Source: an uncultured Prevotella sp. | GTDB taxonomy: Bacteria; Bacteroidota; Bacteroidia; Bacteroidales; Bacteroidaceae | Assembly (NCBI GenBank): GCA_905210845.1 | Contig: CAJLYG010000009.1 | Coordinates: 1 to 37,983, forward strand | DNA length: 37,983 nucleotides | Reading direction: 5' to 3' | Part shown: piece after piece, positions 8,369-18,300 of the stretch | How the letters are laid out: the number at the start of each line of letters is the position of its first letter | How positions within the stretch are numbered: the stretch's first letter is position 1 | The notes under the pieces: generated by a model | The model's input: the letters and a program-made list of their open reading frames with translations, nothing else | The model's database searches: none | What the model was told of the DNA's origin: nothing | Position numbers and translations under genes: made by a program

Positions 8369-9079
8369 TTCAGTTTCGCGATTATAGTCTGGTCACCTGT
8401 TGTGCTCTGACCCATCTTCACGCATACCTCTGATCCTAAAGGAAGGAATACGTCTACACGGGATCCGAGCTTGATGAATCCTAAATGCTCGTCAATATAG
8501 CACTCTTCCCCTTCTTTGGCATAGGTAACGATACGACGGGCAACAGCACCGGCAATCTGCCGACAGAGAATATCCACACCATCAGGAGTGGTAATCATGA
8601 CATCTGCACGCTCATTTTCCTCGCTCGCCTTAGGGAGCCATGCTTTGTGGTAGTTTCCGTCGTGATGGCATACAGACTTTACTTTCCCATCGACAGGGAA
8701 CCAATTGGCATGAACATTAAAGAGGCTCATAAAGATAGAGATCATCAGTCTCTTGTCATGGAAATATTCATTCTCCTCTACTTCTTCTATGACCACGACT
8801 TTGCCATCGGCAGGCGCCACCACAATTTGTGAAGGACGGTGCCACAATTTTGCTGGTGTCGTCTACGTCCAGATAACGGATCGGACAACGGTAGAAGTTT
8901 ACGACAACTCCGTAAACGCTCCCGAAGAGGATGATAAAAATCCAAAACGGTATAGGGGAAGTGAAACAATGCCAAAGAAGGGCAGCAACCGCGACAATGA
9001 GGATGAGACCTAAGGTCAACGTGTCATTGCCCTCGCTATGCAGTCTTTGCTTTTTCAACTTTCTGATTCTTTTGCCCAT
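8365..9079 (-). pseudogene. psd: Phosphatidylserine decarboxylase, frame broken by a 22-base insertion
   Basis: Psd decarboxylates phosphatidylserine to phosphatidylethanolamine using a pyruvoyl group made by self-cleavage. Two frames each hold half of the enzyme. The N-terminal half (from 9079) has a membrane helix and [19 protein letters not shown]. The C-terminal half (frame open from 8847) has [32 protein letters not shown] and the processing-site region [12 protein letters not shown]. At the break a 9-base sequence occurs twice (8820-8828 and 8842-8850). Deleting one 22-base unit joins TSKIV directly to VAPADG and gives 693 bases, 230 residues, the expected length. The split therefore comes from one recent insertion or duplication rather than general decay; everything else looks intact. 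Confidence 0.85.
8820..8850. repeat. 9-base direct repeat bounding the 22-base insertion in psd
   Basis: CCACAATTT occurs at 8820-8828 and again at 8842-8850, so the repeat unit is 22 bases (9 plus a 13-base spacer). Loss of one unit restores the psd frame. Confidence 0.9.
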
Positions 9080-9106
9080 CCTGGATTAATAATTGTTTAT
9101 CGGGTA

Positions 9107-9138
9107 CAAAGGTAATTCTTTTTATTTTATTCAGCAAA
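9107..9138 (-). promoter_or_regulatory. Promoter of the psd-pssA-DUF4834 operon
   Basis: On the minus strand TTTG (9135-9138), a 20-base gap, and TACCTTTG (9107-9114) match the Bacteroidota consensus, about 28 bases before the psd ATG. Confidence 0.75.
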
Positions 9139-9153
9139 TTTTTTATCCCATTC

Positions 9154-9186
9154 TTTTGGCATTATCAAGTTTTAGCAGTAACTTTA
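9154..9186 (+). promoter_or_regulatory. Probable promoter of dnaE
   Basis: TTTTG (9154-9158), a 20-base gap, and TAACTTTA (9179-9186) resemble the Bacteroidota promoter with one mismatch in the last -7 base. It is divergent from the psd promoter. Confidence 0.45.
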
Positions 9187-9218
9187 CCGCACAAACGGAA
9201 TGACAAGAAAGATATTTG

Positions 9219-12200
9219 ATGGAAGATTTCATACATTTACATGTCCATACACATTATTCTATCTTGGATGGAATGTCCAAGATTCCAGAGCTCGTGGACA
9301 AGGCCGTAGATAATGGCATGCGAGGTATGGCGTTGACCGATCACGGAAACATGTTCGGCGTTAAAGAGTTCTTTGATTATGCCAACGGCGTCAATAAGAA
9401 ACTGAAGAAGGAGGGAAAAGAACCTTTCAAGCCTATTTTTGGATGTGAGATGTATGTGGCTCATCATCGGTTGGAGGATAAGGTCAAGGAACATGGAGAC
9501 ATGAGCGGCTATCACCTGATCGTTTTAGCGAAGAATTACCATGGTTACAAGAACTTGATCAAGTTGGTATCACATTCTTGGGTAAAAGGTTATTACATGC
9601 GTCCTCGAACCGACCGTGAAGAATTAGAGAAATATCATGAGGACTTGATTGTCTGTTCTGCCTGCATTGCAGGGGAGGTGCCTTCCAAGATCATCAAAGA
9701 TGATATCGAAGGTGCCCGTGAAGCCGTGGAATGGTATCATCGGGTGTTCGGGGATGATTATTATTTGGAGATCCAACGCCATGAGGTGAAGGACCCGACG
9801 GTCCGTGCCAATCGGGAAGCATACCCCTTGCAACAAAAGGCCAATCGGGTCATTTTGCAATTTGCCAAGGAATATGGCATCAAGGTGGTCTGCACAAATG
9901 ACGTCCACTTTGTCAACCAAGAGAATGCTGAGGCTCATGATCATTTGCTCTGCCTGTCTACGGGAAAAGACCTGGATGACCCCACCCGTATGGTGTATTC
10001 TAAGCAAGAGTGGTTTAAGACACGGGAAGAGATGAACGAGATCTTCTCGGATGTTCCTGAGGCCCTTTCCAATACGCTTGAGATTTTGGACAAGGTAGAG
10101 ACCTATAGCATAGAAAGTGGCCCGATCATGCCGTTCTTCCCCATTCCAAAAAGCTTTGGCACGGAGGAGGATATTCGGAAAAAATATTCAAAAGAGGATC
10201 TTTATAAGGAGTTTACATCGGATGAGAACGGTGAGAACCAGAAATCACCAGAGGAGGGTCAGCAGGTAATAGAGCGCCTGGGAGGATACGATAAGATTTA
10301 CCGTATCAAATTCGAAGCGGAATATTTGGCTAAATTGGCGTATGATGGTGCCAAGGCAAAGTATGGTGATCCTATTCCCGACGAGGTAGCTGAACATGTC
10401 AAATTTGAGTTGCATGTCATGAAGACCATGGGCTTCCCGGGCTACTTCCTCATCGTGCAGGACTTTATCAATGCAGCCCGTAACGAGTTAGGGGTTATGG
10501 TCGGGCCCGGTAGAGGATCTGCCGCTGGGTCTGTCGTGGCATATTGCTTGGGAATCACGAAGATCGATCCCTTGAAATATGACTTGCTGTTTGAGCGTTT
10601 CTTGAACCCGGACCGCGTGAACCTTCCGGATATCGATACCGACTTTGATGATGACGGACGTGGGAAAGTGCTACAATGGGTCATGGATAAGTATGGTCAT
10701 GACAACTGTGCCCATATCATCACTTATGGCACGATGGCTACCAAGAATGCAGTGAAAGATGTCGCCAGGGTAGAAAAAGTGCCCTTGTCTGTTTCCAATG
10801 CGTGGTGCAAGGCTATTCCTGACCGTTTGCCAGATGGAATGAAAATGAATTTGGGGAATGCCATCAAATGCACCCCTGAGCTTCGGAGCGCGGAATCGTC
10901 GAATGATATCCATGAGCGGAATACCATTGAGTATGCAAAAATGTTGGAGGGAACGATTCGGGGTACGGGTATCCATGCCTGTGGATTCATTATCTGTCGT
11001 GACCCCATTGATGACTGGGTCCCTGTTTCGACAGCTGATGACCCGGATTTCCCTGATGTCAAGACAGCGGTTACCCAATATGACGGTCATGTGATCGAGT
11101 CAACGGGGCTCATCAAAATGGACTTCCTGGGACTAAAGACCTTGTCGGAGTTGAAAGAAGCATGTAAGGTCATCAAGCAAACGACAGGAGAGGAGATTGA
11201 CTTGGACCATATCCCAATCGATGATCCGCTAACTTATAAGCTCTATCAGGAAGGGAGGACCATCGGTACGTTCCAGTTTGAATCTGCGGGAATGCAGAAG
11301 TACCTGCGGGAGCTGAAGCCGACAGTCTTTGAGGATTTGATTGCCATGAATGCCCTTTATCGCCCAGGGCCAATGGATTATATTCCGTCCTTTATCGCCC
11401 GTAAGAATGGTAAGGAGGAGATCAAGTATGATATCCCATGTATGGAGAAATACTTGAAGGATACCTATGGGATTACGGTCTACCAGGAGCAAGTGATGTT
11501 GCTGAGCAGGCAGTTGGCAAACTTCACCAGAGGCGAGAGTGATGCATTGCGTAAGGCAATGGGTAAAAAGAAGAAGGCAATCGTTGATGCAATGAAGCCA
11601 AAGTTCCTGAAGCAAGGGACAGAGAATGGGCATGACCCCAAAGTCTTGGAGAAAATCTGGGGCGACTGGGAGAAATTCGCGTCTTATGCTTTCAATAAGT
11701 CCCATGCAACTTGTTACTCTTGGGTGGCATATCAGACGGCTTATTTAAAGGCTCATTATCCTGCTGAGTTCATGGCTGCACTGATGACGCGTCGGTCGAG
11801 TGATATCAAGGAGATTACCAAGTTGATGGAAGAATGTAAATCGATGGATATCTCTACCTTAGGACCGGATGTCAACGAGAGCTTTTCTCATTTTGGCGTC
11901 AACGAGAAAGGCGAGATCCGATTTGGTTTGTCGGCGATCAAGGGCTTGGGCGAGCCTGTGGCAATGGCGATTATCAATGAGCGGAAGAAGAATGGACCGT
12001 TCAAGAATATCTTTGATTTCGCACAGCGAGTCGACTACCGTAATGTCAACCGGAAAGCTTTTGAGAGCCTGGCGTTGAGTGGTGGCTTTGACGGACTTGG
12101 CATCCGCCGTGAGGAATTCTTTGGCGTGAATGGAAAAGGTGAGGTGTTCTTGGATACGTTGGTGCGCTATGGGCAGTTATACCAGCAGGAACAGCATGAG

Positions 12201-12932
12201 GCTCAGAACTCCCTGTTTGGAGCTGCGGAAGCTATCGAGATCGCCACGCCTCCTATTCCGAAATGTGATGAGTGGAGTACGATTGACAGGTTGAATAAGG
12301 AAAAAGACCTGGTGGGTATCTATCTTTCAGCCCATCCCTTGGACGACTACCGCTTGATCTTGAATTCTATGTGCAATACCAAGTGCTCGGAACTCAATGA
12401 TAAGAAAGAGTTGGCAAAGAAAGAGGAGGTCTTCGTTGGAGGTATCATCACTGAGGCCCCGGAAAAGGAGAAGTTCACACGGAAAGGAACCCCTTGGGGG
12501 AATGTGACGATCGAGGACTTTGACTCCTCGGGTGAAATCGCCCTGTTTGGAGAAGAATGGGGCAAATGGAGAGGAATGCTCACGAAGGGCTGTGCGGTTT
12601 TCATCACTGCTAAGTGTGTGCAGAAATATCGAGACAGTGACTATTATGACTTTCGGATTTCTGATATCCAGTATATGCAGACTGTCAAGGAACAGCGTAT
12701 TGAGAAGATCACCATTACAGTTGACAGTGATGCCATTGACGACGCTGTCGTTAACGACTTGTCGACCATTGTTGATGAGCATCCTGGTAAGACGCAATTG
12801 TATTTCCAGATTCGTGATGTGGAGACCAAGCATTCGCTTTTACTTCGTGCCCGGAACAAGGAAATAGACCTGCAGAAGGATCTCATCGACTATATTGAGA
12901 ACAATGAGAAAATGTCATACCATATTAATTAG
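9219..12932 (+). CDS. dnaE: DNA polymerase III subunit alpha
   Basis: This is the replicative polymerase catalytic subunit, about 1237 residues. In order: an N-terminal PHP domain (FIHLHVHTHYSILDGMSK, ALTDHGNMFG), the polymerase palm with GPGRGSAAGSVVAYCLGI and the catalytic aspartates in LPDIDTDFDDDGRGKV, YRPGPMDYIPSFIARKNG, the finger region ending in SYAFNKSHATCYSWVAYQT, a helix-hairpin-helix tandem near 900-940, and a C-terminal OB fold (FVGGIITEAPEKEKF). A TTG at 9216 is also possible, but the ATG at 9219 is favoured. Frame is intact. A leader of about 35 bases follows a plausible promoter. Confidence 0.97.
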   Translation: MEDFIHLHVHTHYSILDGMSKIPELVDKAVDNGMRGMALTDHGNMFGVKEFFDYANGVNKKLKKEGKEPFKPIFGCEMYVAHHRLEDKVKEHGDMSGYHLIVLAKNYHGYKNLIKLVSHSWVKGYYMRPRTDREELEKYHEDLIVCSACIAGEVPSKIIKDDIEGAREAVEWYHRVFGDDYYLEIQRHEVKDPTVRANREAYPLQQKANRVILQFAKEYGIKVVCTNDVHFVNQENAEAHDHLLCLSTGKDLDDPTRMVYSKQEWFKTREEMNEIFSDVPEALSNTLEILDKVETYSIESGPIMPFFPIPKSFGTEEDIRKKYSKEDLYKEFTSDENGENQKSPEEGQQVIERLGGYDKIYRIKFEAEYLAKLAYDGAKAKYGDPIPDEVAEHVKFELHVMKTMGFPGYFLIVQDFINAARNELGVMVGPGRGSAAGSVVAYCLGITKIDPLKYDLLFERFLNPDRVNLPDIDTDFDDDGRGKVLQWVMDKYGHDNCAHIITYGTMATKNAVKDVARVEKVPLSVSNAWCKAIPDRLPDGMKMNLGNAIKCTPELRSAESSNDIHERNTIEYAKMLEGTIRGTGIHACGFIICRDPIDDWVPVSTADDPDFPDVKTAVTQYDGHVIESTGLIKMDFLGLKTLSELKEACKVIKQTTGEEIDLDHIPIDDPLTYKLYQEGRTIGTFQFESAGMQKYLRELKPTVFEDLIAMNALYRPGPMDYIPSFIARKNGKEEIKYDIPCMEKYLKDTYGITVYQEQVMLLSRQLANFTRGESDALRKAMGKKKKAIVDAMKPKFLKQGTENGHDPKVLEKIWGDWEKFASYAFNKSHATCYSWVAYQTAYLKAHYPAEFMAALMTRRSSDIKEITKLMEECKSMDISTLGPDVNESFSHFGVNEKGEIRFGLSAIKGLGEPVAMAIINERKKNGPFKNIFDFAQRVDYRNVNRKAFESLALSGGFDGLGIRREEFFGVNGKGEVFLDTLVRYGQLYQQEQHEAQNSLFGAAEAIEIATPPIPKCDEWSTIDRLNKEKDLVGIYLSAHPLDDYRLILNSMCNTKCSELNDKKELAKKEEVFVGGIITEAPEKEKFTRKGTPWGNVTIEDFDSSGEIALFGEEWGKWRGMLTKGCAVFITAKCVQKYRDSDYYDFRISDIQYMQTVKEQRIEKITITVDSDAIDDAVVNDLSTIVDEHPGKTQLYFQIRDVETKHSLLLRARNKEIDLQKDLIDYIENNEKMSYHIN

Positions 12933-13009
12933 CAGTTTTTGGCATGCCTTTTGTAGGTATGAGTATATTCAGATATAGTAACACGAATAATTTATAAAGG
13001 ATTCATAAA

Positions 13010-13327
13010 ATGGAAGTTAAAATCACAAACGACAATTTCGAGAGTTATAAGAATGGCGCTTTGCCATTGATGGTTGATTTCTGGGCTACATGGTGTGGTC
13101 CCTGCCGCATGATTGCCCCTACAGTCAGCAAGCTGGCTGAGGAATATGATGGCAAGGTTGTTGTAGGAAAATGTGACGTGGAAGAGGCTGATGACATCGC
13201 TATGCAATTCGGTATCCGCAATATTCCTACATTGCTGTTCTTCAAGGATGGGCAACCGGTTGACAAACTGGTTGGTGCTGTCAGTGAAGGTAAGATCAAG
13301 GAGAAGTTAGACAGTCTCCTGTCATAA
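13010..13327 (+). CDS. trxA: Thioredoxin
   Basis: This 105-residue cytoplasmic thioredoxin has the active site WCGPC at 28-32 in the context VDFWATWCGPCRMIAP, the cis-proline segment GIRNIPTLLFF, and the buried aspartate in MVDFW. It reduces protein disulfides with electrons from thioredoxin reductase. It lies 77 bases after dnaE and is followed by a strong shared terminator. Confidence 0.96.
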   Translation: MEVKITNDNFESYKNGALPLMVDFWATWCGPCRMIAPTVSKLAEEYDGKVVVGKCDVEEADDIAMQFGIRNIPTLLFFKDGQPVDKLVGAVSEGKIKEKLDSLLS

Positions 13328-13346
13328 ACATATACAGGACATGATT

Positions 13347-13381
13347 AATCGGGGATGATGGAGTATCCGTCATCCCCGATT
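13347..13381. terminator. Terminator between trxA and the convergent tsaE operon
   Basis: A perfect 12-base inverted repeat (13347-13358 with 13370-13381, 11-base loop) lies between the convergent stops of trxA and tsaE. Its T run is short, but the stem is GC-rich and its position suits ending both transcripts. Confidence 0.75.
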
Positions 13382-13385
13382 TCGG

Positions 13386-13805
13386 TTAGCATGGGAACTC
13401 TACGACCCTGCTTCCATCTTCTTGCTCGGTGATGGTTACCTTTGTCGCATCTTCCGGCAGGAGATCTTCGATGAGTTCCGGCCATTCAAGGAAGCAGAGA
13501 TGACCGCTATAGAAATAATCTTCATACCCCATGTCATATACTTCTTCGATTTTCTTGATGCGATAGAAATCGAAATGGTAGACAGGTTCACCTAATTTGT
13601 TGGACGTGTATTCATTCACGATGGCAAAGGTAGGGGATGTAATCACATCGTCTACCGCTAACTCCTCGCAGATTGCTTTGATAAATGTGGTCTTTCCTGC
13701 TCCCATCTTCCCATAGAAAGCAAAGACCTTTCCGTCACCCATGTTTTCAATGAACTGCTGAGCAGCCTCATTGATTTTCTCTAAAGAACTGATTGTAATT
13801 TTCAT
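13386..13805 (-). CDS. tsaE: tRNA threonylcarbamoyladenosine biosynthesis protein TsaE
   Basis: TsaE is the small ATPase that works with TsaB and TsaD to make t6A37 in ANN-decoding tRNAs. This 139-residue protein has the P-loop [12 protein letters not shown] (starting at about 32), [10 protein letters not shown] and VYHFDFYRI, and the terminal [12 protein letters not shown], all typical. It is the last gene of the leftward operon, 11 bases after porX, and is followed by a terminator. Confidence 0.95.
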   Translation of the reverse strand: MKITISSLEKINEAAQQFIENMGDGKVFAFYGKMGAGKTTFIKAICEELAVDDVITSPTFAIVNEYTSNKLGEPVYHFDFYRIKKIEEVYDMGYEDYFYSGHLCFLEWPELIEDLLPEDATKVTITEQEDGSRVVEFPC

Positions 13806-13816
13806 ATTTCCTTATT

Positions 13817-15370
13817 TTATCTTTTCCGTTGTGATAATGTGATGATAGGGACCAGCATTTCTTCCATGGAAATTCCCCCATGTTGGAAGGTGTCCTTGTA
13901 GTAGCTCACATAGTAATTGTAGTTGTTGGGATAGGCAAAGAATGCATCTCCCGTGGCGAACACATAGGATGTGCTCAGGTTGGGGGAAGGCAGTTGCGCC
14001 TTTTGGGGGTCTCTGATCGTGAATACTTCCTTGGAGTCATAATTCAGGTTCTTCCCTAATTTATATCGAAGGTTGGTGTTCGTGTTCCTGTCACCGATGA
14101 TCTTGATGGGCTTTGAACAGCGGATCGACCCGTGATCGGTGGTGAGGATGATCTTGTAATCGCTCTGGGCCAGACGCTTAAACAACTCAGACATCATGGA
14201 ATGCCTGAACCAGCTGAGCGTTATCGACCGGTAGGCACTCTCGTTATGCGCGAGTTCCCTGACCATCTTAGATTCTGTCCTGGCATGAGAGAGCATGTCA
14301 ATGAAGTTGACAACGACTGCATTCAGGTCGTAGTTCTTGAGTGTGTCTAATCTTTCTAAGAGTTTCTCCCCTCCTGTCGAGTCGTTGATCTTATGATAAG
14401 AGAAGGTGTTGTGCCGCCTGTAGCGGTCAAACTGTGTCTGGATAAGGGGTCCCTCGTTCAGGTTCTTCCCTTCTTCCTCATCTTCTTCCACCCACAGCTC
14501 CGGGAACAGCTTGGCGATCCTGTCAGGCATGAGCCCACTAAAAATGGCATTGCGTGCATATTGCGTGGCAGTAGGAAGTATACTGGTGTACATTTCTTCC
14601 TGGATATCGAACATATCACCGATCTCTTGCGCCAAGACCTTCCATTGATCATAGCGGAAATTGTCAATGACAATGAAGAAGACTTTCTCTCCTTCATTCA
14701 GTAGCGGGAATACTTTTTTCTTGAAGATGTCCGTACTCATCATGGGATGGTCGGGGTTATTGGGAGCAACCCAATCCATATAGTTCTTCTTGATATATTT
14801 GGCAAACCCATTATTGGCATCCTCTTTTTGCATTTTCAGGATTTCCATCATGTTGCTGTCCGTACTGCTCAGCTCCAGTTCCCAGTGAACTAACCGGCGG
14901 TAGACATCCATCCAGTCGGATAACGTCTTGCTGTCAGCGATTTGCATGGCGATTTGCTGGAAGTTCTGTTGGTATCCGCTTTGTGTTACTTCCGTGACGA
15001 TTTCTTTCCGATGGATGTTCTTTTTTAAGGTCAGGAGGATCTGGTTGGGATTGACCGGCTTGATCAAATAATCTGCGATCTTGGCTCCGATAGCTTGGTC
15101 CATGATATTCTCTTCCTCACTCTTGGTTACCATAACGACGGGAGTGGCAGGCGCGATGTCCTTAATCCTTTGTAGGGTTTCCAGTCCGGTTAGTCCCGGC
15201 ATCATCTCGTCTAAGAGAATCAGGTCGAAGGTATGCTGCCTGCATTGGTCAATGGCATCCACGCCATTGGTGACGGTGATCACCTCATATCCTTTCTTCT
15301 CAAGGAACAGTATGTGGGCTTTGAGAAGTTCCACCTCATCATCCACCCAAAGTAATAATCCATTGTTCAT
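13817..15370 (-). CDS. porX: PorX: response regulator with a PglZ phosphatase domain
   Basis: PorX is the response regulator tied to type IX secretion (T9SS) in Bacteroidota. Residues 1-120 form a receiver domain with the acidic pair D10/D11, phosphoacceptor D54 (LILLDEMMPG), T82 and K104 (YLIKPV). About 180-510 is a PglZ domain of the alkaline phosphatase fold with FFIVIDNFRYDQW, SILPTATQYARNAIFSG, LTTDHGSIRC and QHGGISMEEM supplying metal ligands and a nucleophile. Length 517 matches the family. There is no DNA-binding domain. It sits one base from the PorW-like gene, consistent with a shared T9SS role. The sensor partner PorY is not in this window. Confidence 0.92.
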   Translation of the reverse strand: MNNGLLLWVDDEVELLKAHILFLEKKGYEVITVTNGVDAIDQCRQHTFDLILLDEMMPGLTGLETLQRIKDIAPATPVVMVTKSEEENIMDQAIGAKIADYLIKPVNPNQILLTLKKNIHRKEIVTEVTQSGYQQNFQQIAMQIADSKTLSDWMDVYRRLVHWELELSSTDSNMMEILKMQKEDANNGFAKYIKKNYMDWVAPNNPDHPMMSTDIFKKKVFPLLNEGEKVFFIVIDNFRYDQWKVLAQEIGDMFDIQEEMYTSILPTATQYARNAIFSGLMPDRIAKLFPELWVEEDEEEGKNLNEGPLIQTQFDRYRRHNTFSYHKINDSTGGEKLLERLDTLKNYDLNAVVVNFIDMLSHARTESKMVRELAHNESAYRSITLSWFRHSMMSELFKRLAQSDYKIILTTDHGSIRCSKPIKIIGDRNTNTNLRYKLGKNLNYDSKEVFTIRDPQKAQLPSPNLSTSYVFATGDAFFAYPNNYNYYVSYYKDTFQHGGISMEEMLVPIITLSQRKR

Positions 15371-15371
15371 A

Positions 15372-18300
15372 TTAAAATCCCTCCAATTCGTAATATTCGT
15401 CTTCTATAGGATTCCCCTCTTTCTTTTCCTTCTTCTTGACTTCCGTCTTTTTCTCTACTGCTTTCTTGGCTTCCGCCTTTTTGCTTGCCTGAGGGACTGG
15501 GACTTTTCCTGTTACCTGTGGTACCTGCCCTTTCTGTGCAGGGGCATCTTGCTTGACAGTCGTAGTCTTGGTTGCTGGTCGTGGAGTCTCATCCTCGAAA
15601 TGATAGTCTTCATCTGTGACACTCTTTTCCGGTTGCTCTTGCTCCTTGGGCTGTGCATAAGTCCCTCGGTCCAAGGCATTTTCTATTTCCTCAGGAGTAG
15701 GCTGTGCTTCCTCTTCTGGTCTCTTCTGATACTCAATCTCTGCTGGCTCGGAAAGCAGCTTGAAGGTGCTGACCTTTAGAGGCGCGAAATGCTTGGTATA
15801 GAACTTATTGTAGTCTTCATAGCTAAAAGGATTACCGATCATGGCAAGGTTCTTCTCGCTGATGACGATCATCCTTCCCTTGTCTAAGAGACCTGAGATT
15901 TGCTTTTGCTGTACTAATTGCCGTGCATACTGTATGGCTTCATCATAGTTTCGGAATCCTTTGACTTGCATTCTGTGGAGCCCATCTATGTCTTCGATGT
16001 CAATGTCGAAGTTGCGTACCAGATAGCTGGTGAAGTTATATTTCGCCAGTTCGAATAGCAGTTGGTTTTCGTTGACAGAATCCGGGGCATAAGCTATGAT
16101 AAACGAGAAGGGGATATCCCTTTCATTGCTGAACTTACGTGATTGGATAGAGTCACTGTCATTGAGCACGACGGAGCGCCGTGTCCACACATCTTCCATG
16201 TCAAACCGCCCTCCATGCAAGGTTCTTCCTTTCTTCACGCCATTGATAATCATGCCTGCCATCTTGCTCATTTGGCTCTCCGGGTATTTCTCTACTAAGG
16301 TTTCCATTTCTTGTAGGCAGCCTTGGGCATCACCCTCATTCAACTTGGCAAGTCCTTCGATGAAAATGAATTTGTCCCGGTTCTCTCCTTTGGAGAATCT
16401 CCGTGCTGATAATTGGGCATTTGCTTTTACTTCCTGTAGTCGGTTCGCCTTGAAGGCTTGATAGGTGGCGGTATAAAGAGAGTCTTCTATATGCTCTCCC
16501 AAGACTGCGTTCTCCTTGAAATAGGGATCGGTCAAGATACCTGTCCATTCGCTGTTGGGGAATTCCTTTTTCAGCTTTTCTATATAGCGGTTAGCGATGG
16601 TCTCCTTTCCCTCTCTTGAGTAAAGCAGGAAAAGGTGATAATACGCCTCGGCCTGATTTGGGTTCTGGGGATAGTCGTCGGTCAGTCTTCTGAGTGATCT
16701 TTCACTGAGGTCCAGTCGGTCGAGTTTATCCTTGAAGATAACGCCAGCATGGAAGAGCCCATCTTCTATCTTCTCGTTGCTTGCCTGCAACTGTTCTGCC
16801 GTGAAAGGGATCTGTGCCAGATAGTATTCCCTTTTATGGGGGTCGTTCTGGGCACTATCTGCGATTTGTTTCAAGGAGTCTTGCCTAACTTCTACTTGTC
16901 TTAAGGAGTCTTGCTGCTCGGTACTCTGTTCCTGTTGACTGCCGATGCCGGCAACGACCGTCTTGTTATTCCTTTGCCAGTCGTCAACGTTCTCTCTCTT
17001 CCCCCATAGCTTTTGGAAGGTTTGCTTTCCTTGTCCGACGGCGATCGGGTTATAGAAATACCATTGTGCGTTGCCTTGCTGGGTGGTTGTCGTATGCTGC
17101 GGGGTTATGTTAGGGAGTCCAGTGGCATTGCCATTCTGTGCTTGTGAGCCCTGTGCATTGCTCATTTCCTGTGCATTCCTTTCTTCTTTTTCCTTCTTCT
17201 TTAGGTTTTCGATTACTTGGTCGATGATGGCATTCCTGTCTTTTTCATTCATTTTGGCAAGTGTTTGTAGGCTATCTTGCAAATGGATGGATTCCGTATA
17301 GGGAGCCAGTTCATCCAAGATCTTGGAGCGATCGGAGAGCTGCTGATAGTCGGGTCGTTCCTTGTCCAACAAGCCAATAGCCTCGCCATAGCATTCCTGG
17401 GCATTTCCGAACTGCTCTTTCGTCCAGTATAGGTTTCCTAATTTCAGGAGCAGTACACCTTTCTCGATCCCATTGCGAGTCGATTTCTCCTTTCCTTTCT
17501 GGTAGGTAGCAATGGCTTTTAGGGTATCTCTCTCGTTTAGGTAGATGTTCCCCATGGCATAGTACACTTGATCAAGGTAGTCCTTGTTGTTGTCCGATGC
17601 CGCCATCCTTTTCAGCTTGCCTATCATCTTCTTCGCTTGTCCCTGTGCCATGACTTCTGTCATAGCAATACGGGCATTGAACTCCACCTCATGGGGTGGG
17701 GCTTGTCGGATTACCTTCTTGAAAGCCTGGTAAGCAGCGGCTTGGTTGTCGACCGCTTGTTGCAGTTGTCCCATGAGATACCATTCCCGGGCACGTTGTT
17801 TCCGGCGCATCTCATGCTTGATGACTTTCCGTAGGTAAGGGATTGCCTTTTCGTATTCATGGGTATGGATGTAATAGTCGGCATAGGTATAATCCCATTC
17901 TTTTACCGCCCTCCAGTCTAAGGAGTCGCGTTGTATGTCCCTGATTACGTCTTCTGCATCGTATAGCCATCCTCCCTCGATGTAGCTTTTTGCCAGCCAG
18001 GCGCGTGCCTTCCCATAGATCGCGGGCTGCGTGACATACAACCGGCTCATATAAGAGAAGGTGGAAGCCGCATCTTCGAAAGCTCCTTGGTGGAATTGAG
18101 CCCTTCCCATCAGTAGCCATGCTTTCCACAGGAAAGGATTGTACTCCCTGCGGTTCAGCCATTCGATGTCTTTTGGCGTCTTCCTTCTTTTCTTGTCCCA
18201 TACCGGACGTTTCTTGATGCTATGTTGGTGGATGGCTTTCTCACATTTCAGAATGGCTCTGTCGAAGTTTGCCTTCCCTATTTCTTTGCTATTCTTGTTG

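Noticed and set aside
8768..8847. Programmed frameshift as an explanation for the split psd
   Set aside because: The 22-base direct-repeat unit fully explains the break, and no slippery site or stimulating structure is evident.
10671..11090. Minus-strand frames opposite dnaE
   Set aside because: Shadows of the intact polymerase gene.
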